Shown here: positions 1 to 11,339 of the stretch, one piece after another
Layout: each line of letters opens with the position of its first letter
Position numbering within the stretch: position 1 is the first letter of the stretch
Assembly: GCF_004011095.1 (NCBI RefSeq)
Contig: NZ_CP028129.1
Coordinates: 1,116,001 to 1,180,000 of the forward strand
DNA length: 64,000 bases
Reading direction: 5' to 3'
Source of the DNA: Rathayibacter rathayi
GTDB lineage: Bacteria; Actinomycetota; Actinomycetes; Actinomycetales; Microbacteriaceae
Notes under the pieces: generated by a model
Told to the model about the DNA's origin: nothing
What the model saw: only the letters and a program-made list of their open reading frames with translations
Database searches by the model: none
Position numbers and translations under genes: made by a program

Positions 1-1
1 G

Positions 2-2864
2 GTGATCGACAACGACGAACTCGCGAAGATTCAGCACATCGCGCCGCGTCCGCTCAGCCACATCACCACGACGATCCGCGGTCTTTACCGCGTCGACGCC
101 GGTCCGCGCGCCATGCAGGAGCGGATCGACGCGATGTGCGACGAGGCCGACGAGGCGATCGCCGCGGGAGCGCAGTTCCTCGTTCTCTCGGATCGCGACT
201 CCACCAAGGATCTCGCGCCCATTCCGTCGCTGCTGATGCTCGCCGCGGTGCACCACCACCTGATCCGCACCGAGAACCGGATGCGCGTGGGGCTCGTGGT
301 CGAGGCCGGCGACGTCCGCGAGGTGCACCACGTCGCCACGCTGATCGGCTACGGCGCCTCCGCGGTGAACCCGTACCTCGCGATGGAGACGTGTGAGGAC
401 CTCGTCCGCAGCGGAATGCTCTCGGACATCTCGCCCGAGAAGGCCGTCAAGAACGTGATCAAGGCCCTCGGCAAGGGCGTGCTCAAGATCATGTCGAAGA
501 TGGGTATCTCGACCGTGTCGAGCTACGCCGGAGCGCAGACGTTCGAGGCCGTGGGACTCAGCCAGGGCTTCGTCGACCAGTACTTCACCGGTACGGTCTC
601 CAAGCTCGGCGGCATCGGCATGGACGTCGTCGCCGCAGAGAATGCGGCACGTCACCGCGCTGCCTATCCGGAGGACGGCGCCGTCATGGTGCACGAGCGT
701 CTCGCGGTCGGAGGCGAGTACCAGTGGCGTCGCGACGGTGCGCCGCACCTGTTCAACCCGGACACGGTGTTCCGCCTGCAGCACTCCACCCGCAACCGCC
801 GCTACGACATCTTCCGCGAGTACACCTCGATGGTCGACGACCAGTCCACCGCGCTGATGACCCTCCGCGGCATGTTCGCGTTCGCCGGCGGACGCACGCC
901 CGTCCCGCTCGACGAGGTCGAGCCGGTCGAGGCCATCGTCAAGCGTTTCTCCACGGGAGCGATGAGCTACGGCTCCATCTCGCCCGAGGCCCATGAGACG
1001 CTCGCGATCGCGATGAACCGCCTCGGTGCCAAGTCGAACACCGGCGAGGGCGGCGAGGACACCGAGCGCCTGCTCGACCCCGAGCGTCGCTCCGCGATCA
1101 AGCAGGTCGCCTCGGGTCGTTTCGGTGTCACGAGCATGTACCTGACCCATGCGGACGACATCCAGATCAAGCTCGCCCAGGGCGCCAAGCCCGGCGAGGG
1201 CGGTCAGCTGCCGCCGACCAAGGTCTACCCGTGGATCGCGCGCACCCGCCATGCGACCGCCGGGGTCGGGCTGATCTCTCCGCCTCCGCACCACGACATC
1301 TACTCGATCGAGGACCTCAAGCAGCTGATCTTCGACCTCAAGCGCGCCAACCCTTCGGCCCGCATCCACGCGAAGCTGGTCAGCCAGTCGGGTATTGGAG
1401 CGGTCGCGGCGGGCACCGCGAAGGCCCTGGCCGACGTCATCCTCGTCTCGGGCCACGACGGCGGCACGGGTGCGAGCCCGGTCAACTCGCTCAAGCACGC
1501 GGGGACCCCCTGGGAGCTCGGCCTGGCCGAGACCCAGCAGACCCTCATGCTCAACGGCATGCGCGACCGCGTGGTCGTCCAGGTCGACGGGCAGATGAAG
1601 ACGGGCCGCGACGTCGTCATCGGCGCGCTGCTCGGGGCCGAGGAGTTCGGTTTCGCGACGGCTCCGCTGATCGTCGAGGGCTGCATCATGATGCGCGTCT
1701 GCCATCTCGACACCTGCCCCGTTGGCGTCGCCACGCAGAACCCGGAGCTGCGCACGCGCTTCACCGGCAAGCCCGAGTTCGTCGTCAACTTCTTCGAGTT
1801 CATCGCTCAGGAGGTGCGCGAGTACCTTGCGCACCTCGGCTACCGGAGCATCGACGAGATCGTCGGCCGCCGCGAGCTGCTCGACGTGAACCGCGCCGTG
1901 GAGCATTGGAAGGCGAGCGGACTCGACCTGACGCCGATCCTCGTCGGCCCCGAGTTCGCCGACGACGAGCCGCGCCGGAACGCGCGCCGCCAGAAGCACG
2001 AGCTCGAGCAGCACTTCGACAACGAGCTGATCCGTCTCGCAGCGAATGTCCTCGATCATCGCGGCACCGTCTCGATCGAACGCGCGATCAAGAACACCGA
2101 ACGCGCGGTCGGCACGATGCTCGGCCACGAGGTCACGGTCCGCTTCGGCGAGAACGGCCTGCCGGCCGACTCCATCGTCGTCTCGCTGCGCGGCTCGGCC
2201 GGTCAGTCGTTCGGAGCGTTCCTCCCGGCGGGCATCACGCTGCGCCTCGAAGGCGACTCCAACGACTACGTCGGCAAGGGGCTCTCGGGTGGCCAGATCG
2301 TGATGCGGCCTGACCGCCGCAGCACGTTCGACGCCTCCGCCAACGTGATCGCGGGCAACGTGATCGGTTACGGGGCGACCCAGGGCACGATGTTCCTTCG
2401 CGGGATGGTCGGCGAGCGTTTCCTTGTGCGCAATTCCGGCGCCACCGCGGTGGTCGAGGGCGTGGGCGACCACGCGCTCGAATACATGACCGGTGGCCTG
2501 GCGGTGATCCTCGGCGAGACCGGGCGGAACCTCGGCGCAGGCATGTCCGGCGGCACCGCCTACATCCACGGCCTGCGCCGGGAGCTCGTCAACCGCGACG
2601 CCCTCGCGTCCGGTGAGCTCACGCTCTCCGAGCTCGGCAGCGCCGATGCGGAGATCCTCCGCGACCTGCTCGAACGCCATGTCGCCGAGACCGAGTCACC
2701 CCTGGCCCAGGGGATGCTCGATGAGTGGGACGGAACGGTCTCGCGTTTCGTCAAGGTACTGCCCCGCGATTTCGCTGCGGTGCTCGCGACGCGCGCATCC
2801 GCTGTCGAGGAGGGGCTCGACCCCGACGGCGACGTCGTCTGGGGACGGATTCTGGAGGTAACCG

Positions 2865-2872
<8 letters not shown>
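2..2872 (+). CDS. gltB: Glutamate synthase large subunit, C-terminal part (5' truncated by window edge)
   Basis: The large (alpha) subunit of NADPH-dependent glutamate synthase makes two glutamates from glutamine and 2-oxoglutarate in the cytoplasm. About 956 codons are visible, roughly the last two thirds of a ~1500-residue protein, so the N-terminal glutaminase domain lies upstream of the window and base 2 is not a real start. Visible parts in order: the central domain, the FMN/2-oxoglutarate domain with [13 protein letters not shown] (near 1460), the 3Fe-4S cysteines in [12 protein letters not shown] (Cys codons at 1682, 1700, 1715), and the C-terminal glycine-rich beta-helix (about 2270-2590, e.g. 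[11 protein letters not shown]). The stop overlaps the gltD start by 8 nt, so the two subunits are translationally coupled. Confidence 0.97.
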
Positions 2873-4322
<1,450 letters not shown>

Positions 4323-4417
4323 TCCTCCGGACGCGATAGTGTCGGCCCGCCAGCAATCAGCTCACTTCCCCCGCTAACGACGCGCCTCGGGGCGCAGAAC
4401 AACGGAGCACCCCCTCA

Positions 4418-5863
4418 ATGAGACGAGCGAAAATCGTCGCCACCCTCGGCCCGGCAACGTCGTCGTACGAGACCATTCGTGCGATCATCGACGCCGGAGT
4501 GGACGTGGCCCGCATGAACCTCAGTCACGGAAGCTACGACGTCCACGAAGGCATCTACCGCATCGTGCGGAAGGCCGCTGACGACGCCGGCCGCGCTGTC
4601 GCGATCCTCGTCGATCTGCAGGGGCCGAAAATCCGCCTCGGCAAGTTCGAGGGCGGCCCGTACGCCCTCGCCGAGGGTGACGTCTTCACCATCACCACCG
4701 AGGATGTCCTCGGCACGCGCGAGCTTTCGGGCACCACGTTCAAGGGCCTCCCCGACGATGTGAACCCGGGCGACATGCTCCTCATCGACGACGGCAAGGT
4801 CGCTGTCCGCGTCACCGCCGTCGAGGGCCCCCGCGTGATCACCGAGGTCGTCGTCCCCGGCAACGTCTCGAACAACAAGGGCATCAACCTGCCCGGCGTC
4901 GCGGTCAACGTCCCGGCCCTCTCGCAGAAGGACGAGGACGACCTCCGCTGGGCGATCCGTCTCGGCGCCGACATCATCGCGCTCTCCTTCGTGCGCAACG
5001 CCAGCGACATCACGCGCGTGCACGAGATCATGGCGGAGGAGGGCCGCAAGGCTCCCGTCATCGCCAAGATCGAGAAGCCGCAGGCGGTTGACAACCTGCA
5101 AGAGATCATCGACGTCTTCGACGGCATCATGGTCGCCCGCGGTGACCTCGGCGTCGAGCTGCCCCTCGAGGCCGTGCCGATCGTGCAGAAGCACGCCGTC
5201 GAGCTGGCCCGCCGCTGGGCGAAGCCGGTCATCGTCGCGACCCAGATGCTCGAATCGATGATTGAGAGCCCCCGTCCCACCCGGGCCGAGGCCTCGGATG
5301 TCGCGAACGCCATCCTCGATGGCGCGGACGCGGTCATGCTCTCGGGCGAGACCAGCGTCGGAGCCTGGCCGGTCGTCACTGTGCAGACGATGGCGCGCAT
5401 CGTCGAGTCGACCGAGGAACACGGCCTGGAGCGGATCCCCCCGCTGGGCAGCAAGCCCCGCACCCAGGGTGGATCGGTCACGCTGGCCGCCGCCGAGGTC
5501 GCGGAGTTCGTCGAGGCGAAGTTCCTCTGCGTGTTCACGGAGTCGGGCGACTCGGTGCGTCGCATGACGCGCCTGCGCCACGGCATCCCGATTATCGGCT
5601 TCACCCCCGAGCCCGCCGTCCGTCGCCGCATGGCGCTGAACTGGGGCGTTCAGTCCTTCGTTACGCCGCGGGTGAACCACACCGACGCGATGTTCGCGCA
5701 GGTGGACGCGGTGCTGCTGCGCGAGGGTCTCGCTCAGCCCGGCGAGACCGTCGTCGTCGTCTCCGGATCGCCCCCCGGGCGCGCCGGCACAACGAATGAC
5801 ATGCGGGTGCACATCGTCGGCTCGTCCAGCTCGGCCGACAGGGCCGAGAACTGGGACCACTGA
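4418..5863 (+). CDS. pyk: Pyruvate kinase
   Basis: Transfers phosphate from phosphoenolpyruvate to ADP, the last step of glycolysis. At 481 aa it is of normal bacterial length. The N-terminal ATLGPATSS and SHGS segments, the active-site region IAKIEKPQAV, the Mg/PEP region ARGDLGVELP and the family signature around ATQMLESM..SGETS are all present, followed by the C-terminal allosteric domain. The ATG follows ACGGAG at 4401-4406, about 11 nt upstream. A strong hairpin directly after the stop closes the unit. Confidence 0.97.
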   Translation: MRRAKIVATLGPATSSYETIRAIIDAGVDVARMNLSHGSYDVHEGIYRIVRKAADDAGRAVAILVDLQGPKIRLGKFEGGPYALAEGDVFTITTEDVLGTRELSGTTFKGLPDDVNPGDMLLIDDGKVAVRVTAVEGPRVITEVVVPGNVSNNKGINLPGVAVNVPALSQKDEDDLRWAIRLGADIIALSFVRNASDITRVHEIMAEEGRKAPVIAKIEKPQAVDNLQEIIDVFDGIMVARGDLGVELPLEAVPIVQKHAVELARRWAKPVIVATQMLESMIESPRPTRAEASDVANAILDGADAVMLSGETSVGAWPVVTVQTMARIVESTEEHGLERIPPLGSKPRTQGGSVTLAAAEVAEFVEAKFLCVFTESGDSVRRMTRLRHGIPIIGFTPEPAVRRRMALNWGVQSFVTPRVNHTDAMFAQVDAVLLREGLAQPGETVVVVSGSPPGRAGTTNDMRVHIVGSSSSADRAENWDH

Positions 5864-5877
5864 GTCCAGCACTCCCC

Positions 5878-5911
5878 GCAGGGCCCGGTCGCGCACGCGG
5901 CCGGGCCCTGC
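5878..5911 (+). terminator. Hairpin terminator after pyk
   Basis: A perfect 11-bp stem (5878-5888 with 5901-5911, GCAGGGCCCGG) and a 12-nt loop lie 15 nt past the pyk stop. There is no U-tract, as is usual in high-GC actinobacteria. Confidence 0.75.
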
Positions 5912-5922
5912 GTCGTCCCGCC

Positions 5923-6234
5923 CTCGTGGCGGGCACCTCCAAGACCTTCCGCTCGCTCGCGCGGGCCGGCACCGCTTCACGCGCGGCCGGCCCCCTCGTG
6001 CGCCGCGAGCTGCATCCGGTCGATCTGCGTCTCTGGTGCGCCCGCCTCACCGCGCTCCGCGCGGCCGACCGCTCAGCGCTCCCGGGAGTCTCCGCCCTGC
6101 ACGCCCCGCAACTGCTCGCGGGAGCCCTCGTCGCGGAGGCCGCGATGGACGCCCTCGGCGTCCAGACGCTGGTGATCTGCCCCTGGGCCGTGCGCGAGGG
6201 CCTGATCATCCGCCGCTTCGAGCGGCTCGACGCA
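5923..6234 (+). pseudogene. 5'-truncated remnant of Ppx/GppA phosphatase
   Basis: The frame read from 5923 gives about 103 residues matching the C-terminal end of actinobacterial Ppx/GppA exopolyphosphatase / guanosine pentaphosphatase proteins: TSKTFRSLAR, then HAPQLLAGALVAEAAMDALG, then ICPWAVREGLIIRR. A full protein is ~310 aa and begins with the sugar-kinase/Hsp70-type ATPase motifs, none of which is present; the sequence before 5923 is the pyk terminator. The frame then runs without its own stop into the 3' end of the oppositely oriented epimerase gene. I read this as a deletion remnant with no function. Identification comes from remembered family motifs, not a search. Confidence 0.72.
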
Positions 6235-6254
6235 CCGATCCAGCGGGAGGACGT

Positions 6255-7139
6255 TCAGCTCAGCGCAATGCGAGAGGACAGCGTGCGCTGCTCGCCTGGT
6301 CCGAGGACGATCTGGCCCGGCTTGTCGACGATGTCGCCGTCCCAGCCTTCCGGCGTCGGCACGCCCCGCCACGGCTCCAGGCAGACAAACCGTGCTCCGA
6401 CCGGCTTCCACACCCCGACCACATCGAAGTCCCCGGTGTCGATCTCGATCGAGCGGGCCGCTCCGTCGGCCTCGAGCCGGAGCGTGCGGCGGCGCGACTC
6501 ATCGAAGATCATCACGCCCTCCGCGAAGTGCCCGTCGTCCACCGCCAGCACGCCGTCCTCGAGCGGCGCGGGGTGGCGCGCCGCCAGCAGCAGATTCTCG
6601 GGCGCGCGGCGGTAGCCCTCCGGCTCGGGCTGCGCGAAGCGGATGCGATGCTCGCCACGGCCGCCGGGCAGCGGCAGCGCGAAGGCCGGGTGGTTGCCGA
6701 GCGAATAGCCCAGCGGAGTCGAGCCGCGGTTTTCGAGGGTCTGGGTGATTCGCAGCGTCGCGTCGGTCACGGCGTAGGCGATGAGTAGCGTCCAGTCGAA
6801 GGGGAACATCGCGCGCGTGGCGTCGTCGCTCCGGAGCCGGAACACGGCTTCGTCTGCCGAGACGCCGGCGAGATCGAAGACCCGATCGCGCGCGAAGCCG
6901 TGCTGCCCCATCCGGTGCTCCACGCCGTCGTGCTGCAGGGCGTCGCCCGGGAGGCGCCCGATGATCGGGAACAGCACGGGAGCGTGGCGACGCCACTCGG
7001 GCCCGGCCTGCCAGAGGTACTCGCGGCCCTCGCCGTCGCGGAGCGAGGTCATCTCGGCCCCGGCGGTGGTCAGGGCGATGCGCAGGCTCTCGCTACCGAG
7101 GGCGAGGACGGTGGGCGAGGGAGAGTCGTTGCTGCTCAT
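6255..7139 (-). CDS. Aldose 1-epimerase family protein
   Basis: A galactose-mutarotase-like protein of 294 aa, probably cytoplasmic, that interconverts alpha and beta anomers of a hexose or hexose phosphate. The GNHPAFALPLPGG segment and the opening LRIALTTAGAEMTSLRD are typical of the LacX-like branch. I chose ATG 7139 because the frame upstream of it has no family similarity and runs into the divergent neighbour; CAGAAT ends 6 nt upstream, a weak match to the leaderless promoter pattern seen elsewhere here. The 3' end abuts the ppx remnant. Substrate unknown. Confidence 0.85.
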   Translation of the reverse strand: MSSNDSPSPTVLALGSESLRIALTTAGAEMTSLRDGEGREYLWQAGPEWRRHAPVLFPIIGRLPGDALQHDGVEHRMGQHGFARDRVFDLAGVSADEAVFRLRSDDATRAMFPFDWTLLIAYAVTDATLRITQTLENRGSTPLGYSLGNHPAFALPLPGGRGEHRIRFAQPEPEGYRRAPENLLLAARHPAPLEDGVLAVDDGHFAEGVMIFDESRRRTLRLEADGAARSIEIDTGDFDVVGVWKPVGARFVCLEPWRGVPTPEGWDGDIVDKPGQIVLGPGEQRTLSSRIALS

Positions 7140-7203
7140 GTTCCGATTCTGCCCGCAGGGCGGGTCTGACGGGGGTGTCGGAGGTGCGTGGCAGCATGGA
7201 GCG

Positions 7204-10200
7204 ATGCCTCCCGAGTCGATCCCTTCCTCCTGGCGCGCCCGCGTCGGTGAACTCAGCGGCTCGACCGAGGTCGAGGCGTCACCGGTACTCACACCGATCG
7301 GCCTGCAGTTCGAGCTGCGCCGCCTCGTGCGCCGTGCCGACGATCCGTGGCGGGCCCCCTCGAGCCAGCGCGTCACGGCGAAGGGCTACGACCCGGCCGA
7401 GCGCCGCGACCACCGCCTCGCCACCCGGCCCGTCGTGCGCGGACGCGGCGGCCCCTGGAATCGCACCACGCTCACCTGGAAGTCGCTCAACTTCCAGACC
7501 CACCGGCTCTCACTCGACCCCGCGCATCAGCGCTGGTTCGCCGAATTCGCCGCGCTCCACCAGGCCACCCGCACGGTGCACCTCGGGCAGGACCCCGACT
7601 GGATCCACCTCGACGATTACGAGAGCCCGCTGCTCTGGCGCCTGCTCGAGCAGGCGCCAGCCGTCGGCGTACCACTGCTCGCCCCCGAGAAGGGCACGGT
7701 GCGCCTGAGCAGTCCCGCCCACGTCGCGGTGACGCTGACGGCGGAGGAGGGCGCGCTGCGGCTCCGGCCCGTCTTGCGGATCGGCGGGGCGGAGTATCCG
7801 CTGGAGTCGGCGCGTCCGGTCGCCCGGCACGGCGTCTACGCGGTCGAGCACGGCGATCCGTCCTCGATCCTGCTCGCCCCCGCGCCGCTGCCCTTCGACG
7901 ACGAGGAGGTGCGGCTCCTCGACCACCCCGAGCAGACGAGCGTCCCGGCCGAGGACGTCCCCGAGTTCGTCCGCGAGCACCTCCCGGCCCTCCGCGGCCG
8001 CATCGCGCTCCGCGAAGAGGGCGTCGACCTCCTGCTCGACGAGCCCGAGCCGCCCCGCCTCGTCTGCACGGTAGCGTTCGAGCCCCGGCGCACCGTCCGG
8101 GTCGGCTGGCACTGGCGCCGCACGCCCGATCGCGCGACCGAGCTGGACGGCACGGCCGACGACGTCCTGGAGCGGGCCGTGCTCCGCCGGGTGCGCTCCG
8201 TGCTCGGAGAGGCCGGGTCCTCCGTGCTCCCAGAGCCGGGGACGAGCGCGGTTCTGCGCGGGGCCGAGGCCGCGGTCTTCGTGGTGGAGCAGCTGCCGCA
8301 GCTGGAGGGGGTCGGCGGCGTGCGGGTGGAGCGCGAGGGCGCCGCTCCAGATTATCGGCTGCTGAACGGCCCGCTCACCCTCACCATCACCGCCGTCGAC
8401 ACCGAGAGCGCCGACTGGTTCGACCTCGGCGTCGTTGTGACGATCGGCGACGCGACCGTGCCGTTTCTGCCACTCTTCCGAGCCCTGGCGGCAGGTGGCG
8501 ACCGCATCCGCCTGGTCGACCACTCCTACCTCTCGCTCGCGCACCCCGGCCTCGAACGGCTCCGCGAGCTGCTGGCCCGGGCCGACGAGCTCGACGAGTG
8601 GGAGACGGGGCCGCGGCTCGGTCGGCACCAGACCGAACTCTGGAGCGAGCTGGCGGAGCTGGCCGACGAGAGCGTCGCCTCCGACGCTTGGCGGGACGTG
8701 CTCGCCTCCGCCCTGGCCGCCGGCTCGCCGGGCGAGGTGAAGGCACCCACCGGCCTCACCGCGCAGCTACGCCCCTACCAGCGGGCGGGCTACGCCTGGC
8801 TGGTGCACCGTCTTGGCCACGGGCTCGGCGGGATTCTCGCCGACGACATGGGACTCGGCAAGACTTTGCAGGCGCTGGCGATGATGCTGTGGGCAGTGCA
8901 GGAGGGGCGCCGCGTCGGAGCCCGTCGCGCGCCGTTCCTCGTGGTCGCCCCGACCTCGGTCGTGCCCGGCTGGCGCTCCGAGGCCGAGCGGTTCGCGCCG
9001 GGGCTGCGGCTCCACGTCGTCGCGAGTTCGCGGGAGAGCGCCTTCGACGCGATCCCGGAGGACGTGGACGTGGTGCTCACCAGCTACGCGGTCCTGCGCC
9101 TCGCGGGCGAACGCTGGGCGGAACGGGAGTGGTCGGCTCTGATCCTCGACGAGGCGCAGTTCGTCAAGAATCCCGCCTCGCAGACGCACCGGGCCGCGGG
9201 CGGTGTGGGTGCCCCCGTCGTCCTCGCGCTCACCGGCACGCCGCTGGAGAACTCGCTCGACGAACTGTGGGCAATTCTGGCGCTGGTCGCGCCCGGCCTG
9301 CTGCCGCCGCTGCGCCGGTTCCGAGAGGAGTACACCCGGCCGATCCTGCATGCGGAGGCGCCGATCGGGATCGCCTCGCCGGATCTGTCCGAGGGGCGGA
9401 CGGTCGGCCACGCAGAAGGCGCGCGCCGACGCCTCGAGCGTCTGCGGCGTCGGCTACGGCCGTTCCTCCTGCGCCGCACGAAGGAGGCGGTCGCACCGGA
9501 GCTGCCCGAGAAGCAGGAGCAGACGCTCGAGGTCGTGCTGACACCCGCTCACCGGGTGCTGTACGACGGCTACCTTCAGCGCGAGCGGCGCAAGCTCCTC
9601 GGGATGGTCGACGATCTCGACCGTCAGCGCTTCACCGTGTTCCGCTCGCTCACCCTGCTCCGCCTGCTCGCGCTCGACGCTTCCCTGGTCGACCCGGCCT
9701 ACCGGCACGTCCCGTCCGCCAAACTCGACCTACTGGTCGAGCAGCTCGACGACGTGCTCGCCGAGGGCCGCAAGGCCCTCGTCTTCAGCACCTTCACGTC
9801 GTATTTGGAGCGTGCGGGGGAGCAGCTCCGTCGGCGCGGGATCCCCTTCGTCCAGCTTGACGGGTCCACGCGGGATCGCGCCGGCGTCATCGAGGAGTTC
9901 CGCTCCGGTGCCGCCCCCGTCTTCCTGATCAGCCTCAAGGCGGGCGGCACCGGACTCACGCTCACCGAGGCCGACCATGTGTTCGTCCTCGATCCGTGGT
10001 GGAACCCTGCCGCCGAGGCGCAGGCCGTGGATCGGGCCCACCGCATCGGCCAGGAGCGGCGAGTGAACGTGTACCGGCTGGTCGCGACCGACACCATCGA
10101 GGAGAAGATCGTGCGTCTCCAGGAGCGCAAGGGCCGCCTCAGTACGGCGGTGCTCGACGAGGGTGAGCTGTTTGCCCGAGCGCTGACCGCCGACGATGTC

Positions 10201-10221
10201 CGGGAGTTGCTCGCCGACTGA
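7204..10221 (+). CDS. SNF2-family DEAD/DEAH-box helicase
   Basis: A 1005-aa Swi2/Snf2 ATPase that would translocate on double-stranded DNA and remodel protein-DNA or polymerase complexes. An unassigned N-terminal half of ~520 residues precedes the motor. Motor motifs: Walker A DDMGLGKT (near residue 548), the DEAQ box (LILDEAQFVKN), helicase motif V region SLKAGGTGLTL, and motif VI DRAHRIGQ (near 945). ATG 7204 fits the divergent arrangement, leaving 64 nt to the epimerase start. Proteins of this layout are common single-copy genes in actinobacteria. The exact role is not known to me; HepA/RapA-like transcription recycling is one option. Confidence 0.92.
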   Translation: MPPESIPSSWRARVGELSGSTEVEASPVLTPIGLQFELRRLVRRADDPWRAPSSQRVTAKGYDPAERRDHRLATRPVVRGRGGPWNRTTLTWKSLNFQTHRLSLDPAHQRWFAEFAALHQATRTVHLGQDPDWIHLDDYESPLLWRLLEQAPAVGVPLLAPEKGTVRLSSPAHVAVTLTAEEGALRLRPVLRIGGAEYPLESARPVARHGVYAVEHGDPSSILLAPAPLPFDDEEVRLLDHPEQTSVPAEDVPEFVREHLPALRGRIALREEGVDLLLDEPEPPRLVCTVAFEPRRTVRVGWHWRRTPDRATELDGTADDVLERAVLRRVRSVLGEAGSSVLPEPGTSAVLRGAEAAVFVVEQLPQLEGVGGVRVEREGAAPDYRLLNGPLTLTITAVDTESADWFDLGVVVTIGDATVPFLPLFRALAAGGDRIRLVDHSYLSLAHPGLERLRELLARADELDEWETGPRLGRHQTELWSELAELADESVASDAWRDVLASALAAGSPGEVKAPTGLTAQLRPYQRAGYAWLVHRLGHGLGGILADDMGLGKTLQALAMMLWAVQEGRRVGARRAPFLVVAPTSVVPGWRSEAERFAPGLRLHVVASSRESAFDAIPEDVDVVLTSYAVLRLAGERWAEREWSALILDEAQFVKNPASQTHRAAGGVGAPVVLALTGTPLENSLDELWAILALVAPGLLPPLRRFREEYTRPILHAEAPIGIASPDLSEGRTVGHAEGARRRLERLRRRLRPFLLRRTKEAVAPELPEKQEQTLEVVLTPAHRVLYDGYLQRERRKLLGMVDDLDRQRFTVFRSLTLLRLLALDASLVDPAYRHVPSAKLDLLVEQLDDVLAEGRKALVFSTFTSYLERAGEQLRRRGIPFVQLDGSTRDRAGVIEEFRSGAAPVFLISLKAGGTGLTLTEADHVFVLDPWWNPAAEAQAVDRAHRIGQERRVNVYRLVATDTIEEKIVRLQERKGRLSTAVLDEGELFARALTADDVRELLAD

Positions 10222-10281
10222 CCCCACGAAGGGTGAGAGAACAGCCGGCCGTCACCAGGGTCCGGGGTGCACACTCGGCGG

Positions 10282-10611
10282 ATGAGCCGCCGCTCCCGCT
10301 CCCGCCCCCGCCCCCGCCCCCGCCCCGACTGGATCATCGCCCGTGAATAGGGAACCGACGCGGGCCTCTTGGGACCGGGCAGTGCCGTCTGGGCGGTCAA
10401 CAGCGGGCTGACGACCATGATCGCCGGAGTCGGCGCGCTGCTGATGCGGACCCTGCACGCCGGAGCGATGGCGGGCATGCTCGATCACTCCCGCTACCGC
10501 GAGGATCCGAGGGGCCGACTCGACAACACTGTCCGCTGGGTCCTGACCACCAGCTTCGGCGACACCGCGGCGGCGAGCGGAGCGGCGCGGTGGGTGACCG
10601 GCGGAGCCTGA
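10282..10611 (+). pseudogene. Broken DUF2236 (MpaB/rubber-oxygenase-like) gene
   Basis: From ATG 10282 the frame reads an Arg-Pro-rich stretch (10303-10326, alternating CGC and CCC codons), then DWIIARE, an in-frame TAG at 10348-10350, then GTDAGLLGPGSAVWAVNSG and TLHAGAMAGMLDHSRYREDP, ending at a stop at 10611. The part after the TAG is the start of the DUF2236/MpaB-like oxygenase domain (GPGSVxW..., LHPxAMAG..HSRF). A full domain needs ~250-300 residues; only about 80 remain, and the catalytic histidine region is missing. Both the nonsense codon and the truncation argue for a dead gene. It lies directly upstream of a TetR regulator that may once have controlled it. Confidence 0.7.
10303..10326 (+). 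repeat. CGCCCC hexamer tract
   Basis: Four CGCCCC hexamers in tandem lie within the N-terminal end of the DUF2236 remnant and encode alternating Arg and Pro. Simple repeats like this expand and contract by slippage; here each change of one unit would keep frame. Confidence 0.7.
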
Positions 10612-10630
10612 TCCGCTTCCCGTACACCTG

Positions 10631-10656
10631 TCCGGGAAGTGGTAGACTCTCCCGGA
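10631..10656 (+). promoter_or_regulatory. Palindromic operator over the TetR-gene promoter
   Basis: TCCGGGA (10631-10637) and its exact reverse complement TCCCGGA (10650-10656) are separated by 12 nt. The -10 box TAGACT (10643-10648) lies between the arms and the second arm ends on the A of the ATG. Position and symmetry suit autorepression by the TetR protein encoded immediately downstream. The binding itself is inferred. Confidence 0.55.
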
Positions 10657-11339
10657 TGACTTCCGTGCGCTTCGCTTCCGTGCCCGCGGCGGAGTCCTCG
10701 TCGGCGCCCGGCTCCGCCGATCCGCGAGCCCTACGCACCCGCCGCCGGGTCTTCGACGCGGTCGAGCGCCTCGTGATGCAGAGCGACGGCGAGCGAGCAG
10801 AGGGAATCGCCGTCAGCGATATCGTGCGCGAAGCCGGCATCAGCCGCAGCGCGTTCTATGCCCACTTCGATGACGCGGCGGGCGTCGCCTCCGCGCTGCT
10901 CCGGCAAGACCTTGTGGTCGCCGATGTCGCCGAAACCTCCTCGGCCGATCGTTCAGGAGCGGACGCCCTCCGGCGCGGTTACTCGCGCCTCGTCGAGCGC
11001 CTGGTCGATCGCCACGCCTTCCACGCCCGCCTCCGGGCCCGCGCCTCCGCCCGAGTAGCATCCGACGACGCCGTGCTCGACACGGCCCTGGCCCTGCACC
11101 GGGCGGTGCTCGCCCGAGTCGACGTCCCCTCTGCGGTGGACCCCGAACTCACCGCGGTCTTCGCAGCCGGCGGGGTTCTCGCCGTGGTCGGCGCGTGGCT
11201 CGCCGGCTCGCTCGACCGCACCGACGAGGAGCTCGTCGAGCATCTCGTCGCGCTGCTGCCGCCGTGGCTCGCCGAGGCGACGCTGCGGCCCCTCGACTCC
11301 TCACTCCCACCACGCCCCACGACGAAAGGCACGACATGA
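10656..11339 (+). CDS. TetR/AcrR-family transcriptional regulator
   Basis: A 227-aa DNA-binding repressor. The helix-turn-helix is seen in SDIVREAGISRSAFYAHFDD (residues ~50-70); the rest is an all-helical ligand/dimer domain with no recognisable ligand. ATG 10656 is chosen because a TAGACT -10 box ends 7 nt upstream, predicting a leaderless mRNA, and because a perfect inverted repeat straddles that box. The stop overlaps the carD start as ATGA (11336-11339), so this regulator is transcribed and translated together with carD. The target beyond itself is unknown; the broken oxygenase gene upstream is a possible former target. Confidence 0.88.
   Translation: MTSVRFASVPAAESSSAPGSADPRALRTRRRVFDAVERLVMQSDGERAEGIAVSDIVREAGISRSAFYAHFDDAAGVASALLRQDLVVADVAETSSADRSGADALRRGYSRLVERLVDRHAFHARLRARASARVASDDAVLDTALALHRAVLARVDVPSAVDPELTAVFAAGGVLAVVGAWLAGSLDRTDEELVEHLVALLPPWLAEATLRPLDSSLPPRPTTKGTT

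Noticed and set aside
5926..6615. Intact 229-codon protein downstream of pyk
   Set aside because: Only the first ~103 codons resemble Ppx/GppA; the remainder is antisense to the epimerase gene.
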